In this document: in pieces, positions 54,504 to 63,567 of the stretch
Layout: the number at the start of each line of letters is the position of its first letter
Position numbering within the stretch: the stretch's first letter is position 1
Source: Anaerolineae bacterium
Lineage (GTDB): Bacteria; Chloroflexota; Anaerolineae; Aggregatilineales; JAFGMM01
Length of the DNA: 64,000 bases
Direction: 5' to 3'
Assembly (NCBI GenBank): GCA_027494055.1
Contig: JAOSJO010000001.1
Coordinates: forward strand, 496,001-560,000
The notes under the pieces: generated by a model
Told to the model about the DNA's origin: nothing
What the model saw: only the letters and a program-made list of their open reading frames with translations
Database searches by the model: none
Program-made: the position numbers and the translations under genes

Positions 54504-56222
54504 ATGCAGACTGCCGTCCAGGACTCCGCCGCGCGACAGGAAGACAACCCCGCTGTGGCCGCCCCGACGCCAGCGGCGCGCCGATCGGCGCGCCGCGTGT
54601 GGCTGCGCCTTCTCGCTGTGCTGCTGGTGGCAGCGGCATTGCGGCTGGCGCTGCTGGCGACGGACGCCTTCACCTTCAACGCCGACGAGGCCGTTGTGGC
54701 GCTGATGGCGCGCCACATCCACCAGGGCCAGGAGTTCCCGGTGTTCTTCTACGGCCAGGCGTACATGGGCAGCCTGGACGCCATCCTCATCAGCGTGGGC
54801 TATGCGGTGCTGGGCGAGTCGGTGCTGACCGTGCGCCTGGTGCAGTCGATCCTGTACCTCGGCGTCGTCGCGACCACCTTCTGGCTCGGCTGGCGGCTGA
54901 CGCGCCGCGCGTGGGCGGCGACGGCGGCGGGGTTGCTGGTCGCCGTCCCGCCGGTGGTGATGACGCTCTACACCACCGCCACACTCGGCGGCTACAACGA
55001 AGTGCTCCTCCTCGGCAACCTGCTGCTGATCTACGGGTACGACGTGACCCACGGCAGGGAGCGGTCCGCCTGGCGGTGGGCGCTCATCGGCGCGCTGGCC
55101 GGGCTGGGCTGGTGGACCAACGGCCTGATCGTGGCGTACTTCCTCCCGGTGGGGTTGATGCTGCTGCGCCACCTCGCCCCCAGGCGCGCGCCGTACTATG
55201 GGCTGGCGTTCCTCTGCTTCATGATCTTCAGCGCGCCGTGGTGGCAGTACAACTTCACGCACAACAACGCGGCGCTTGAGGTGTTCCTGTCGGGTCGGCG
55301 CGCGGACGGCACCGGCTTCGATGTTGCGCCGGCGAGCGACCGCCTGATCGGGCTGCTCTTCCTCGGCCTGCCGGCGGCGATTGGGCTGCGCTTCCCGTGG
55401 AGCGGCGACTACTTCGCCTTCCCGGTGGCCGTGCTCGTGCCGGTTGCCTACGTGGCCGTGCTCGCGTATGCGGTCCGCCACAATGCGCCCCGGATGCGCG
55501 CGGGCGCGCGCGCCTATCTCACCATCATGATCGTCGGGTTCTGCGTCATCTTCGTCGCCTCCACCTTCGGCACCGACCCAACGGGCCGTTACTTTCTGCC
55601 CATCGTCCCGCCGCTGGCGGTGCTCGTCGCGGGCGCGCTGGACCACATGCGCGGGCAGTCACCGGCGCGCGCTGATGCGCTTGCCGCCGGGTTGCTCGCG
55701 TTCGCGCTGCTCGGCAATGCGGTCGCCGCGGTGCGCCAGCCGCCCGGCATCACCACGCAGTTCGACCTCATCAGCCACATCCCGCACGACCACGACGACG
55801 AACTCATGGCCTTCCTGCACGAGCGCAACCTCACGCGGGGCTACGCGAGCTACTGGGTCGCGTTTCGGCTCGCGTTCCTCTCGCAGGAGACGATCATCCT
55901 CCGGTCCGCGCTGCCCTACAAGGCCGACCTGACCTACAACCCCGCCGACGACCGTTACCCCCCGTACCGGGACGCGGTCAACGGGGCCGAGACGGTGGTC
56001 TACATCACCGCCAACAACCCCATCCTGGACGACGTTATCCGGCAGCGCATGGCCGACCACGGCGTCACGTTCGAGGAGCGCGCGATTGGTCCCTACCGGG
56101 TGTTCCACGACCTGTCGCGGCGCATCTCGCCGCACGAGCTTGGCCTCGACCACATCCAGGCAGACTCGGTGCAACTGCGCGCGCCCAGTCCGGGCCGGAT
56201 GGCCGCACCCGCGCCGGCGTAG
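54504..56222 (+). CDS. GT39-like polytopic membrane glycosyltransferase
   Basis: 572 residues, intact, eleven or more helices. Acidic first-loop residues in TFNADEAVVALMARHIHQGQ, then FPVFFYGQAYMGSLDAILIS (YGQxYMG, seen in GT39-type proteins of Chloroflexota), GYNEVLLLGNLLLIYGYDV, and TFGTDPTGRYFLPIVPPLAV near the C-terminal third. It should transfer sugars from polyprenyl carriers on the outer face. ATG at 54504, with GGGAGG ~13 bases upstream and TACAAT at 54474-54479. Stands alone; third GT39-type gene of the window. Confidence 0.75.
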   Translation: MQTAVQDSAARQEDNPAVAAPTPAARRSARRVWLRLLAVLLVAAALRLALLATDAFTFNADEAVVALMARHIHQGQEFPVFFYGQAYMGSLDAILISVGYAVLGESVLTVRLVQSILYLGVVATTFWLGWRLTRRAWAATAAGLLVAVPPVVMTLYTTATLGGYNEVLLLGNLLLIYGYDVTHGRERSAWRWALIGALAGLGWWTNGLIVAYFLPVGLMLLRHLAPRRAPYYGLAFLCFMIFSAPWWQYNFTHNNAALEVFLSGRRADGTGFDVAPASDRLIGLLFLGLPAAIGLRFPWSGDYFAFPVAVLVPVAYVAVLAYAVRHNAPRMRAGARAYLTIMIVGFCVIFVASTFGTDPTGRYFLPIVPPLAVLVAGALDHMRGQSPARADALAAGLLAFALLGNAVAAVRQPPGITTQFDLISHIPHDHDDELMAFLHERNLTRGYASYWVAFRLAFLSQETIILRSALPYKADLTYNPADDRYPPYRDAVNGAETVVYITANNPILDDVIRQRMADHGVTFEERAIGPYRVFHDLSRRISPHELGLDHIQADSVQLRAPSPGRMAAPAPA

Positions 56223-56319
56223 GGGACAGGGGGGCAGTTCGTCCCTTCCCGCTGAATCAGCGTTATCCGCGTTACCTGTAGTTCAATCCTTCTCTGCCCG
56301 CGCCGCCCGCTGGATCAAC

Positions 56320-56328
56320 TGGTATAAT
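56320..56328 (+). promoter_or_regulatory. Extended -10 promoter of the 56364 gene
   Basis: TGG-TATAAT, -10 at 56323-56328, 36 bases before the ATG. Confidence 0.5.
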
Positions 56329-56363
56329 GAGGCGGCGCACAACAGGAGGCAGGGCATCACCCC

Positions 56364-56935
56364 ATGAGCCAGGAACCTTCCGCCCGCACCACGACCAAAA
56401 GCGGCATCATCTACCAGCGCACGCAGCAGGGCTGGTTCGAGACCGTGGGCGTCTGGTCGGTGCTGTTCGTCGCCGTGTTTATTCTGTTGACCTTCGCGCT
56501 CCCCCCGAACCGCCTTACCTCGATGTCGCCGTCATCGGGTTCCTGTTGGCCGTCGTCGGGTGGCGGTTGCTGCTCGGCACCCGGCAGATGCTGACTGCCA
56601 TCGGCGAGAACCACTTGCAGTACATCGGCCAGGGGCGGGCGTGGTACTTCTACTTCAAGGACCTTTCCGCCGTGGACCTGGAGTCGCGGGCGGCGATGTT
56701 CTCGATCTCGGCGCTGTTCGGGCGGCGGAGCGCGGTGCGCCTCCCGCGCCGCGTGGCGTTCTACATGACCAACGGCAACCGCGTGCACATCCGCCTGACG
56801 TTTTTCGACGGGCCGACGCTGCTTATGGACCTGGACGCGCGCCTGCCGAAACGGGTCACGCGCAGCGAGCGCTTCACGAAGACGTTGCAGGCGCTCAGGG
56901 CGGAGGCGCCGCCGGAGGCGACTTCAGGGAGGTAA
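56364..56935 (+). CDS. Uncharacterised two-helix membrane protein; frameshift at 56513-56514
   Basis: 190 residues after adding a C at 56513-56514, which joins ALPPNRP to YLDVAVIGFLLAVVGWRLLL. Two close transmembrane helices (residues ~25-45 and ~55-75) are followed by a ~110-residue cytoplasmic domain: ENHLQYIGQGRAWYFYFKDL, SAVRLPRRVAFYMTNGNRVH and IRLTFFDGPTLLMDLDARLP. The beta-strand pattern resembles bacterial PH-like domains of small membrane proteins, but I do not recognise a named family. ATG at 56364, AGGAGG ~20 bases upstream and weak spacing. Confidence 0.55.
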
Positions 56936-56977
56936 CCCGACGACAGAAGTTGTCGGCTAATCGCAGAAGAAGGTCTG

Positions 56978-57094
56978 CATAATAGCGTGGTCTAGACACA
57001 GGACACGGGATCACATGCTACCTGTAAGGGCGACCCGCCGGGTCGCCCTCATCTGGCAGCAGAAGAGCACCGAAAGGGCGACCACGCTATTATG
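56978..57094. mobile_element. MITE-like element, 117 bp, with perfect 15-bp terminal inverted repeats
   Basis: CATAATAGCGTGGTC (56978-56992) and GACCACGCTATTATG (57080-57094) are exact inverted copies. Inside is the palindrome AGGGCGACCC-GCC-GGGTCGCCCT (57027-57049). No coding capacity, so it would need a transposase from elsewhere. A truncated copy in the opposite orientation is at 41908. The surrounding gap 56936-57281 has no gene. Confidence 0.65.
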
Positions 57095-57227
57095 TTGTGC
57101 TACCATTGCAGAAAGCGGCGGGCAAGAATACGAATTAGCCGGCGACTCCAGTCGCGGAAACCAAAAGGTGAACTGACACGACCGCAACGCCCCCGGCGGG
57201 CGCTATGTGCGCCGGGCTGCGTTTATG

Positions 57228-57233
57228 TATAAT
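57228..57233 (+). promoter_or_regulatory. -10 box of the polyphosphate glucokinase gene
   Basis: Perfect TATAAT 48 bases before the ATG at 57282; no clear -35 box. Confidence 0.4.
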
Positions 57234-57281
57234 CGCTGCGCCTCAGCAGGTATCGCGTCGGCTGGTGCAGGAGGTTTAGAG

Positions 57282-58043
57282 ATGGAAGTCCTGGGCATCG
57301 ACATCGGCGGCACCGGGATCAAAGGCGCGCCCGTGGATACGGCGACCGGCGCGTTGCTCGCGCCCCGGTACCGCATCCCCACGCCCCAGCCGTCCAAACC
57401 GAGAGCCGTCGCCGAGGTCGTGGCCCAGGTCGCGCAGTTCTTCGACTGGCAAGGCCCCATCGGCTGCGGGTTCCCGGCGGTGGTGCGCGGCGGCGTCACG
57501 TTTACGGCGGCCAACGTGCACAAGCGCTGGATCGGCACCCACGCCGCTGACCTCTTCTCCGAGGCGACCGGCTGCCCGGTGCGTGTGGTCAACGACGCCG
57601 ACGCCGCCGGCCTTGCCGAGATGGCGTTCGGGGTGGGCAAGGGGCGCATGGGCGTGGTGATGATTGTGACCATCGGCACCGGGTTGGGCACATCGCTGTT
57701 CACCGACGGCCACCTGCTGCCCAACGCGGAGCTGGGCCACATCATCGTCGCCGGCGGCGACGCCGAGCTGTGGGCCTCCGACGCGGCGCGCAAGCGCGGG
57801 AAGCTCTCGTGGACGAAATGGAGCCGCCGCCTCGACGACTACCTGCGCCGCCTGGAAGAGCTGATCTGGCCGGACCTCTTCATCATCGGCGGCGGCGTGA
57901 GCAAGAAGCACGAGGTGTTCCTGCCCAACCTCACGGTACAGGCCGAGGTCATCCCCGCGCAGTTGCTCAACGAAGCCGGCATTGTCGGCGCCGCCATTGC
58001 TGGCGCGGTGCACCAACCTGGCAGCGCCGAAATCGACGCCTGA
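57282..58043 (+). CDS. ppgK: Polyphosphate glucokinase (polyphosphate-glucose phosphotransferase)
   Basis: 253 residues, intact. Phosphorylates glucose to glucose 6-phosphate using inorganic polyphosphate (often also ATP). ROK-type [20 protein letters not shown], catalytic Asp in [50 protein letters not shown], and the family-specific C-terminus [20 protein letters not shown] then [20 protein letters not shown]. No zinc-cysteine motif, as expected for this subgroup. ATG at 57282 has AGGAGG upstream. Confidence 0.9.
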   Translation: MEVLGIDIGGTGIKGAPVDTATGALLAPRYRIPTPQPSKPRAVAEVVAQVAQFFDWQGPIGCGFPAVVRGGVTFTAANVHKRWIGTHAADLFSEATGCPVRVVNDADAAGLAEMAFGVGKGRMGVVMIVTIGTGLGTSLFTDGHLLPNAELGHIIVAGGDAELWASDAARKRGKLSWTKWSRRLDDYLRRLEELIWPDLFIIGGGVSKKHEVFLPNLTVQAEVIPAQLLNEAGIVGAAIAGAVHQPGSAEIDA

Positions 58044-58215
58044 CGCCTTGTGCTGCGCCGCATTCCCCATGCCACGGCAGGCAGCACGCTGTGGATTGTT
58101 GTCTGTCCCTTCCGCGATGCAACCAAGTAAACTCTTTCATGGATATGCGTAATAGGCACTGACTAGGGAGTGTCAAGAATTGTGGCGGATGGTTTATTTA
58201 TTCACAATCTTTTAG

Positions 58216-58221
58216 TATAAT
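58216..58221 (+). promoter_or_regulatory. -10 box of the first sensor kinase gene
   Basis: TATAAT in an AT-rich stretch (58187-58230), ~67 bases before the ATG at 58288. Confidence 0.4.
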
Positions 58222-58287
58222 TTGAGTCAACCACGCCTTTAGACGACCCCGGCCCCCGACCTTGCCGTGTTGTGCAGGAAGTCGCCC

Positions 58288-60402
58288 ATGCGTGACGAAG
58301 CAAAAACCAAGGCCGAACTGATCGCGGAGTTGGCCGAACTGCGCGCCAGGCTTGCCGCGCTGAATAGGGCACGCAGTGCGCAGGAACGCGCTGGGTCCGG
58401 GGTGGACATACCCGGCGACCTGTTCCGGGCGGCCTTTCACCTGCATCCCGACCCAGCGCTGCTCTGGGAGCGCCTCCCTGATGGGCGCATCGTGCTGTGC
58501 CAGTACAACCGCGCCGCGCTGGAACGCTCCAGGGGGAAGCTGGCCGAGTTCCAGGGCGCCACGCTGGACGACTTCTTTGCGCACGACCACATCACCGCCG
58601 GGCGGATCCGGCGCACGTTCGCGACCGGTGAGAGCGAGCGGGCGGAAGTTAATTACACGTTGCGCACAACGGAAGAGAACACCTGGCTTCTCGCCAGCTA
58701 TGTCAGGCTCTCCGACCGGTATGTGTTCAACAGCATCGAGGACATCACCGAGCGCGTCCGCGTGGAGGCTGCGCTCCGCGAAAGCGAGGCGCGGCTGCGC
58801 TCAATCACCGAGAACACCGAGGACATGATTTTCCTCTACGACACCGAAGGGCGCGTCCAGTATTACAACGCCCCGGCTCAATATGGCGTCTCAGCCGATG
58901 AAGTCCTGGGGAGGACCGTCGCCGACTTCTTCGACCCGCAGACCGCGGAGCGGTTGCGCGATCAGATCGAGCAGGTCGCCGCCACCGGTCGCAGCCTCTC
59001 GGTCGAGAGTTATATCGCGTGGCGCGGGCAGCCCCTGGTGTTCCTCGATCAACTCTTCCCCCTCACCGACGCCGACGGCAACGTCACCAGCGTGGCGAAG
59101 ATCAGCCGCAACATCACCGACCGTAAGTACATGGAGGAAGCCCTCCAGGAGCGCAACCGCGACCTGAACCTGCTCAACCGCGCGGGGCAGGCGCTCACCT
59201 CCACGCTGGACGTGGACAAGGTGCGTTGAGCGGGTGCTGGAAACCATCACCGAAGTCGTTGGCGCGGAAGGCGGTTCGGTCTGGCTGTGGGACAGAGCCG
59301 CCCAGGGTGGCTGGTGTGTCGGGCCGCCTATCACGTGGGGGTGCAACAGTCGCTGGTTGGGTTGGCGCTGGCCCCCGGCCAGGGCATCGCCGGTTGGGCG
59401 GCCCAGCAGCGGAAGAGCACGCTGGTCGATCAGGTGCGCGAGGACCCGCGATTCGCCGCCAACATCGACGCCCAGACCGGCTACCAGACCGAGGCGCTGC
59501 TGGTCGTGCCGCTGGTCGCGCGCGACGCGGTGCTGGGTGTGCTGGAAGCGGTTAACGGCGACTTCAACGCCGACCACCTCGCCGTGATCGAAACCCTCGC
59601 CGCCTCGGCGGCCATCGCCATCCAGAACGCCCAGCTCGTCGATGAACTGCGCCGCCGCAACCGCGACCTGGAATCGAGCAACGAAGAGCTGGACGCCTAC
59701 GCCCACACCGTCGCCCACGACCTGCGCAACCCGCTGGGCATTATCCTCGGCCACGCGCAGGTGGCCGCCGAGATTCTTGCGGCGGACTGCCAGTGCGCGG
59801 ACACAGAGGCGGGCGAGAGCCTCAACGCCTCAATCAGGGCCATCGTGCGCCACAGTGTGCGCATGAGCAACATCATCAACGAGTTGCTGCTGTTGGCGAG
59901 CGTGCGCAGGATGGACGAGGTCGAGATCATGCCCCTCGACACGTCAAGCATTGTGCTCGATGCGCAGGAACGGCTCGCGCTCCTCATCGAAGAGCGCCAG
60001 GCGCAGGTCATCATGCCCGACGCCTGGCCGGTGGCGGAAGGGCATGGTCCGTGGGTCGAGGAAGTGTGGTCCAACTACCTCGGCAATGCGATCCACTACG
60101 GCGGAACCGATACGGTCCCGCCGCGCGTCGAGGTTGGGGCCGACGTCCAGCCTGACGGGATGGTGCGCTTCTGGGTGCGCGACAACGGTCCCGGCCTTAC
60201 CCCGGAGGAGCAGCAACGGCTGTTCACGCCCTTCACGCGGCTGGAACAGGCGCGGGCGCGCGGGCACGGCCTGGGTCTGTCCATTGTCCGCCGCATCGTC
60301 GAGAAGCTCGGCGGGCAGGTGGGCGTGGAAAGCGCGTTCGGCAAGGGGAGCACGTTCTACTTCACCCTCCCTGCCTTTGTCGATGAGGCCCGTAAACCGT
60401 GA
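58288..60402 (+). CDS. PAS-PAS-GAF sensor histidine kinase; frameshifts at ~59225 and ~59308
   Basis: 704 residues after repair, no membrane segment, so a cytoplasmic sensor. Order: coiled coil (KAELIAELAELRARLAALNR), a PAS-like domain, a second PAS (LRSITENTEDMIFLYDTEGR, ITDRKYMEEALQERNR), a GAF domain (LALAPGQGIAGWAAQQRKST, ALLVVPLVARDAVLGVLEAV), HisKA with phospho-acceptor His in YAHTVAHDLRNPLGI, and the ATPase domain (N box EVWSNYLGNAIHY, G1 VRDNGPGLTPEE, G2 GHGLGLSIVRRI). An extra G at ~59225 and a missing G at ~59308. No response regulator adjoins it. Followed 90 bases on by another kinase. Confidence 0.88.
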
Positions 60403-60492
60403 TACGTTCTGGCGTATCAGCGCGGCAAACGTTAACATTGACGCGCAAGGAACCGCCTGAGCGGCTCAGGCCTATCGACACAGGGACGCAGC

Positions 60493-62223
60493 TTGAAACG
60501 CACCGACAAACCCCGGGCGGCGCTAGCCCAGGAACTCGACGCCGCGCGCCAACGGATCGCCGAACTTGAGGGCATCCTGGCGCGCGACACGCCTTCTTTG
60601 GAAGTGCACGCGCGCACCTTCGCGCAACTGCTCCAACTGAGCCAGACGCTCAATTCCAGTGAGGATATCGACTCGTTCCTGAACCAGGCTGTGCGCTCGG
60701 CGGTCTTTCTGGTCGCGGCGGCGGACAGCGGTTCGATACAACTGCTCGACGCGGACGGCGAGACGGTGCGCACGGTCGCGGGCACCGCGATGGGCAGCGG
60801 GGGCCAGGGCGCGACCGTCTTCAAGCCCGGCGTGGGCGTGGCCGGCGCGGCGATTGCGGCGCGGCGCGTCGTCAACGTGGCCGATGTGACGGAAGACCCC
60901 CGCTTCATCCACGCGGGGATGCCGCGCCGCGTGCGGTCGCTGGTGGTCGCCCCGCTGATCTATGACGACCGGGTGCTGGGGGCGCTCTCGCTCAGCAGCG
61001 CCCAGGCCGCCGCGTTCACCTCCACCGACGAAGCGCTCGCCGAGCTGATCGCCGACGAGGTCGTGATTGCGCTGGAGAACGCCCGCCTGATCGCCCGCCT
61101 GCGCGACGCCGAGGAACGGTTGCGCAAGCTCAACGCCGCGCTGGAGCGCAGCGCAGCCGAGCGCGCCACCGCCTTCGAACGCGAGCGCGCACTGTCGCTG
61201 CACATCCTCGACGCGCTGGGCGAGGGGGTGTACTACACCGACGCCGCCGGCAAAATCCTGTACGTCAACCCCGCCCTCTGCGCCCTCATCGGCTACGAGG
61301 CGGACGAGCTGGTCGGCCAGCACACGTCCTCGTTCCGCAGCCTGGCGGTCAGCGAGGCGCAATTCCACGAATTGCGCAATCAGGTCTTGGAGGAGACCGA
61401 GCGCGCGGGCACGGTGCGCGGCGAAGTCGTGGTGCGGCGCAAGGATGGCGCCGAGTTCGACGCCGAGTACACAATCTCGAAACTCGGTGAGGGCCTGGAG
61501 GGCCGGTACGTCGTCGTGATGCGCGACGTCAGCCAGGTAAAGGCGCTCCAGGCGCAGAAAGACCGCTTCATTGCCCACGTGTCGCACGAGTTGCGCACGC
61601 CGCTCTCCAACATCATCACGCGCCTTTACCTGACGCGCCGGCAACCTGAACAGCAAGACACACACCTGGACGCGGCGGAAGAAGCGGCCCGCCGGATGCG
61701 CCGCCTCATCGAAGACATCCTCGACGTCGCGCGCCTGGAGCATGGCAGCATGACGCTGCAGCGCGAGCGCGTTGTCGTCCAGGACCTCATTGACGATGTG
61801 TTCAAGGCGGAGAGGCCGCACGCGGCCTCCAAAGCCATTGCCTTCACGTGCGAAGCGCCGGAGGAACCGCTCTTCATCTATGCCGACCCCGCGCGCATGA
61901 CCCAGGTTATCAGCAATCTGGTCGTCAACGCGATCAACTACACGCCCAGCGGCGGCGCGGTAACCGTTCAGGCGCACGCGGACGGCGCCTTTACCGTGAT
62001 CGACGTGCGCGATACCGGCCCAGGCATCCCGGCAGACATGCTGCCGCAGCTCTTCACGCCGTTCTTTCGGGCAGGGCAGGAAGAGAAGGGCGGAACTGGC
62101 CTGGGCCTGACCATCGCCAGGGAGATCGTCGAGGCGCACGGCGGGACGATCAGTGTCGAGAGCGAGGTGGGGCGCGGCAGCGCGTTCACCGTCCGGCTGG
62201 CGCTGATGGGGCGCGCGCCCTAG
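60493..62223 (+). CDS. GAF-PAS sensor histidine kinase
   Basis: 576 residues, intact. Coiled-coil start (ALAQELDAARQRIAELEGIL), GAF domain (LSQTLNSSEDIDSFLNQAVR, VFKPGVGVAGAAIAARRVVN), a PAS domain (ILDALGEGVYYTDAAGKILY), HisKA with His in FIAHVSHELRTPLSNII, and the ATPase domain (N box VISNLVVNAINYTPSGG, G1 VRDTGPGIPADM, G2 GGTGLGLTIAREIVEAHGG). Cytoplasmic. No ATG fits; TTG at 60493 with AGGGACG upstream starts the coding pattern. With the preceding gene it forms a tandem kinase pair lacking a local regulator; the lone receiver at 28317 is a conceivable partner. Confidence 0.9.
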   Translation: MKRTDKPRAALAQELDAARQRIAELEGILARDTPSLEVHARTFAQLLQLSQTLNSSEDIDSFLNQAVRSAVFLVAAADSGSIQLLDADGETVRTVAGTAMGSGGQGATVFKPGVGVAGAAIAARRVVNVADVTEDPRFIHAGMPRRVRSLVVAPLIYDDRVLGALSLSSAQAAAFTSTDEALAELIADEVVIALENARLIARLRDAEERLRKLNAALERSAAERATAFERERALSLHILDALGEGVYYTDAAGKILYVNPALCALIGYEADELVGQHTSSFRSLAVSEAQFHELRNQVLEETERAGTVRGEVVVRRKDGAEFDAEYTISKLGEGLEGRYVVVMRDVSQVKALQAQKDRFIAHVSHELRTPLSNIITRLYLTRRQPEQQDTHLDAAEEAARRMRRLIEDILDVARLEHGSMTLQRERVVVQDLIDDVFKAERPHAASKAIAFTCEAPEEPLFIYADPARMTQVISNLVVNAINYTPSGGAVTVQAHADGAFTVIDVRDTGPGIPADMLPQLFTPFFRAGQEEKGGTGLGLTIAREIVEAHGGTISVESEVGRGSAFTVRLALMGRAP

Positions 62224-62233
62224 CCCGCCGCGC

Positions 62234-63352
62234 TCACTGGCCAAGCACGGCGCGATAGACCCTCAGCACGACCTCGGCGGTGCGCCGCCACGTGAACGAC
62301 CGCGCGCGCGCCAGCCCCTCGCGCGCCAGCGAAGCGCGCAGTTCGGAGTCAACCACGACCCGGCGCAGCCCATCCGCGATGTGCGCCGCGTCGTCGGGGT
62401 TGACGAGCACGCCGGCCGGCCCCACCACCTCCGGCAGCGAAGCGCGGTTGGACGCCACCACCGGCGCGCCGCACGCCATCGCCTCCAGGGCCGGCAGGCC
62501 GAACCCCTCATAGAACGAGGGCATGACCAGCGCCGTCGCGCCGCTGTAGAGCGCCGGCAGGTCCGCGCCCGGCGCGTCTTCCAGCCAGCGCACGTGCGCC
62601 GTGAGGTCGAGCGCGCGCACCAGGTCGAACACGTCGGCGTACAGCCAGCCGCGCCGCCCCACGAGCGCCAGCGACGGCGCGTCGGGGAGGTCGTCGCGCA
62701 GCAGCCGGTAGGCGCGCAGCAGGCCGGGCAGGTTCTTGCGCGGCTCGAACGTGCCCACGAACAGCAGGTACCCGGCGGGGAGGCCGTACCGGGCGCGCAC
62801 CGCTTCCACGACCGCCGCCGGCTGCGGCGCGAACGCGGGGTCCACGCCGAGCATGTGCACCGTCACCTTCTGCGGCGGCGCGCCGAGCAGGTCCACCAGG
62901 TCGGCCTTCGTCGCCTCCGAGTCAGCGAGGATGTGGTCCGCCTGGCGCACGGCGCGCGCGATCTGGCCGTTGTAGTAGGCGCGCGCCTCGGCGGTGAGGA
63001 ACTGCGGGTAGTGCAGGAAGTTCAGGTCGTGCACGGTGATGACGTAGCGGCGCGCGCCCCAGTGCGGCGGGATGAAGTCCGGGCTGTGGAGCAGGTCCAC
63101 GCGGCGCGGGAGCAGCTCCGCGCCGAGCGCATACGCCTCAAGCCGGTGGTGGGCGGGGGTCCACAGCGACGCGCGCGCCGCGTTGGGCGCGGGCGGCGGC
63201 GCGGCGCGCGCCTCTGCGTGCTTGCGGCTGTGCAGCAGCAGGTAGCGGTTGTCGGGGTCCAGCGCCGGGAGCGCCTGCGCGATCTGCGCGCCGTACCGGG
63301 CGATGCCGCCCTGTCGGTAGTACGTCAGCCGGAGGTCAATGGCGATGCGCAC
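62234..63352 (-). CDS. GT4-family glycosyltransferase (mannosyltransferase-like)
   Basis: 372 residues, intact. Starts [20 protein letters not shown] (the donor-side glycine-rich loop), then [56 protein letters not shown], and the donor-binding [20 protein letters not shown]. This fits the GT4 group that mannosylates lipids or exopolysaccharides using GDP- or UDP-sugars. GTG at 63352 has GGGAGGGG nine bases upstream; the open frame continues upstream without a usable start. Divergent from the PA14 gene, with facing promoters in the gap. Confidence 0.88.
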   Translation of the reverse strand: MRIAIDLRLTYYRQGGIARYGAQIAQALPALDPDNRYLLLHSRKHAEARAAPPPAPNAARASLWTPAHHRLEAYALGAELLPRRVDLLHSPDFIPPHWGARRYVITVHDLNFLHYPQFLTAEARAYYNGQIARAVRQADHILADSEATKADLVDLLGAPPQKVTVHMLGVDPAFAPQPAAVVEAVRARYGLPAGYLLFVGTFEPRKNLPGLLRAYRLLRDDLPDAPSLALVGRRGWLYADVFDLVRALDLTAHVRWLEDAPGADLPALYSGATALVMPSFYEGFGLPALEAMACGAPVVASNRASLPEVVGPAGVLVNPDDAAHIADGLRRVVVDSELRASLAREGLARARSFTWRRTAEVVLRVYRAVLGQ

Positions 63353-63416
63353 GGCGCAGACCCCTCCCCCAGGCGCGCTCCCTGGCGCGGAACTTGCACG
63401 AAAAAAGCCGGCGCAG

Positions 63417-63425
63417 AGTATAGCA
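63417..63425 (-). promoter_or_regulatory. Extended -10 promoter of the GT4 gene
   Basis: TGC-TATACT on the minus strand (-10 at 63417-63422), ~65 bases before the GTG at 63352. Confidence 0.45.
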
Positions 63426-63464
63426 GATACCGCCCACGCGGCGGAATTGCGCCGGTTGCGCAAA

Positions 63465-63493
63465 TTGCCCGTAAAGGACGTTTGTGCTACACT
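63465..63493 (+). promoter_or_regulatory. Promoter of the PA14-domain gene
   Basis: TTGCCC (63465-63470), 17 bases, TACACT (63488-63493), preceded by TGC at the extended -10 position. The ATG at 63568 is 75 bases on. Confidence 0.5.
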
Positions 63494-63567
63494 GCAACTT
63501 ACCCGACCCCCCTGGCTGAAGTTGAATACGTGCCGGCCTGGTCCCAAGCCGGCGGGAGGAACATGCC

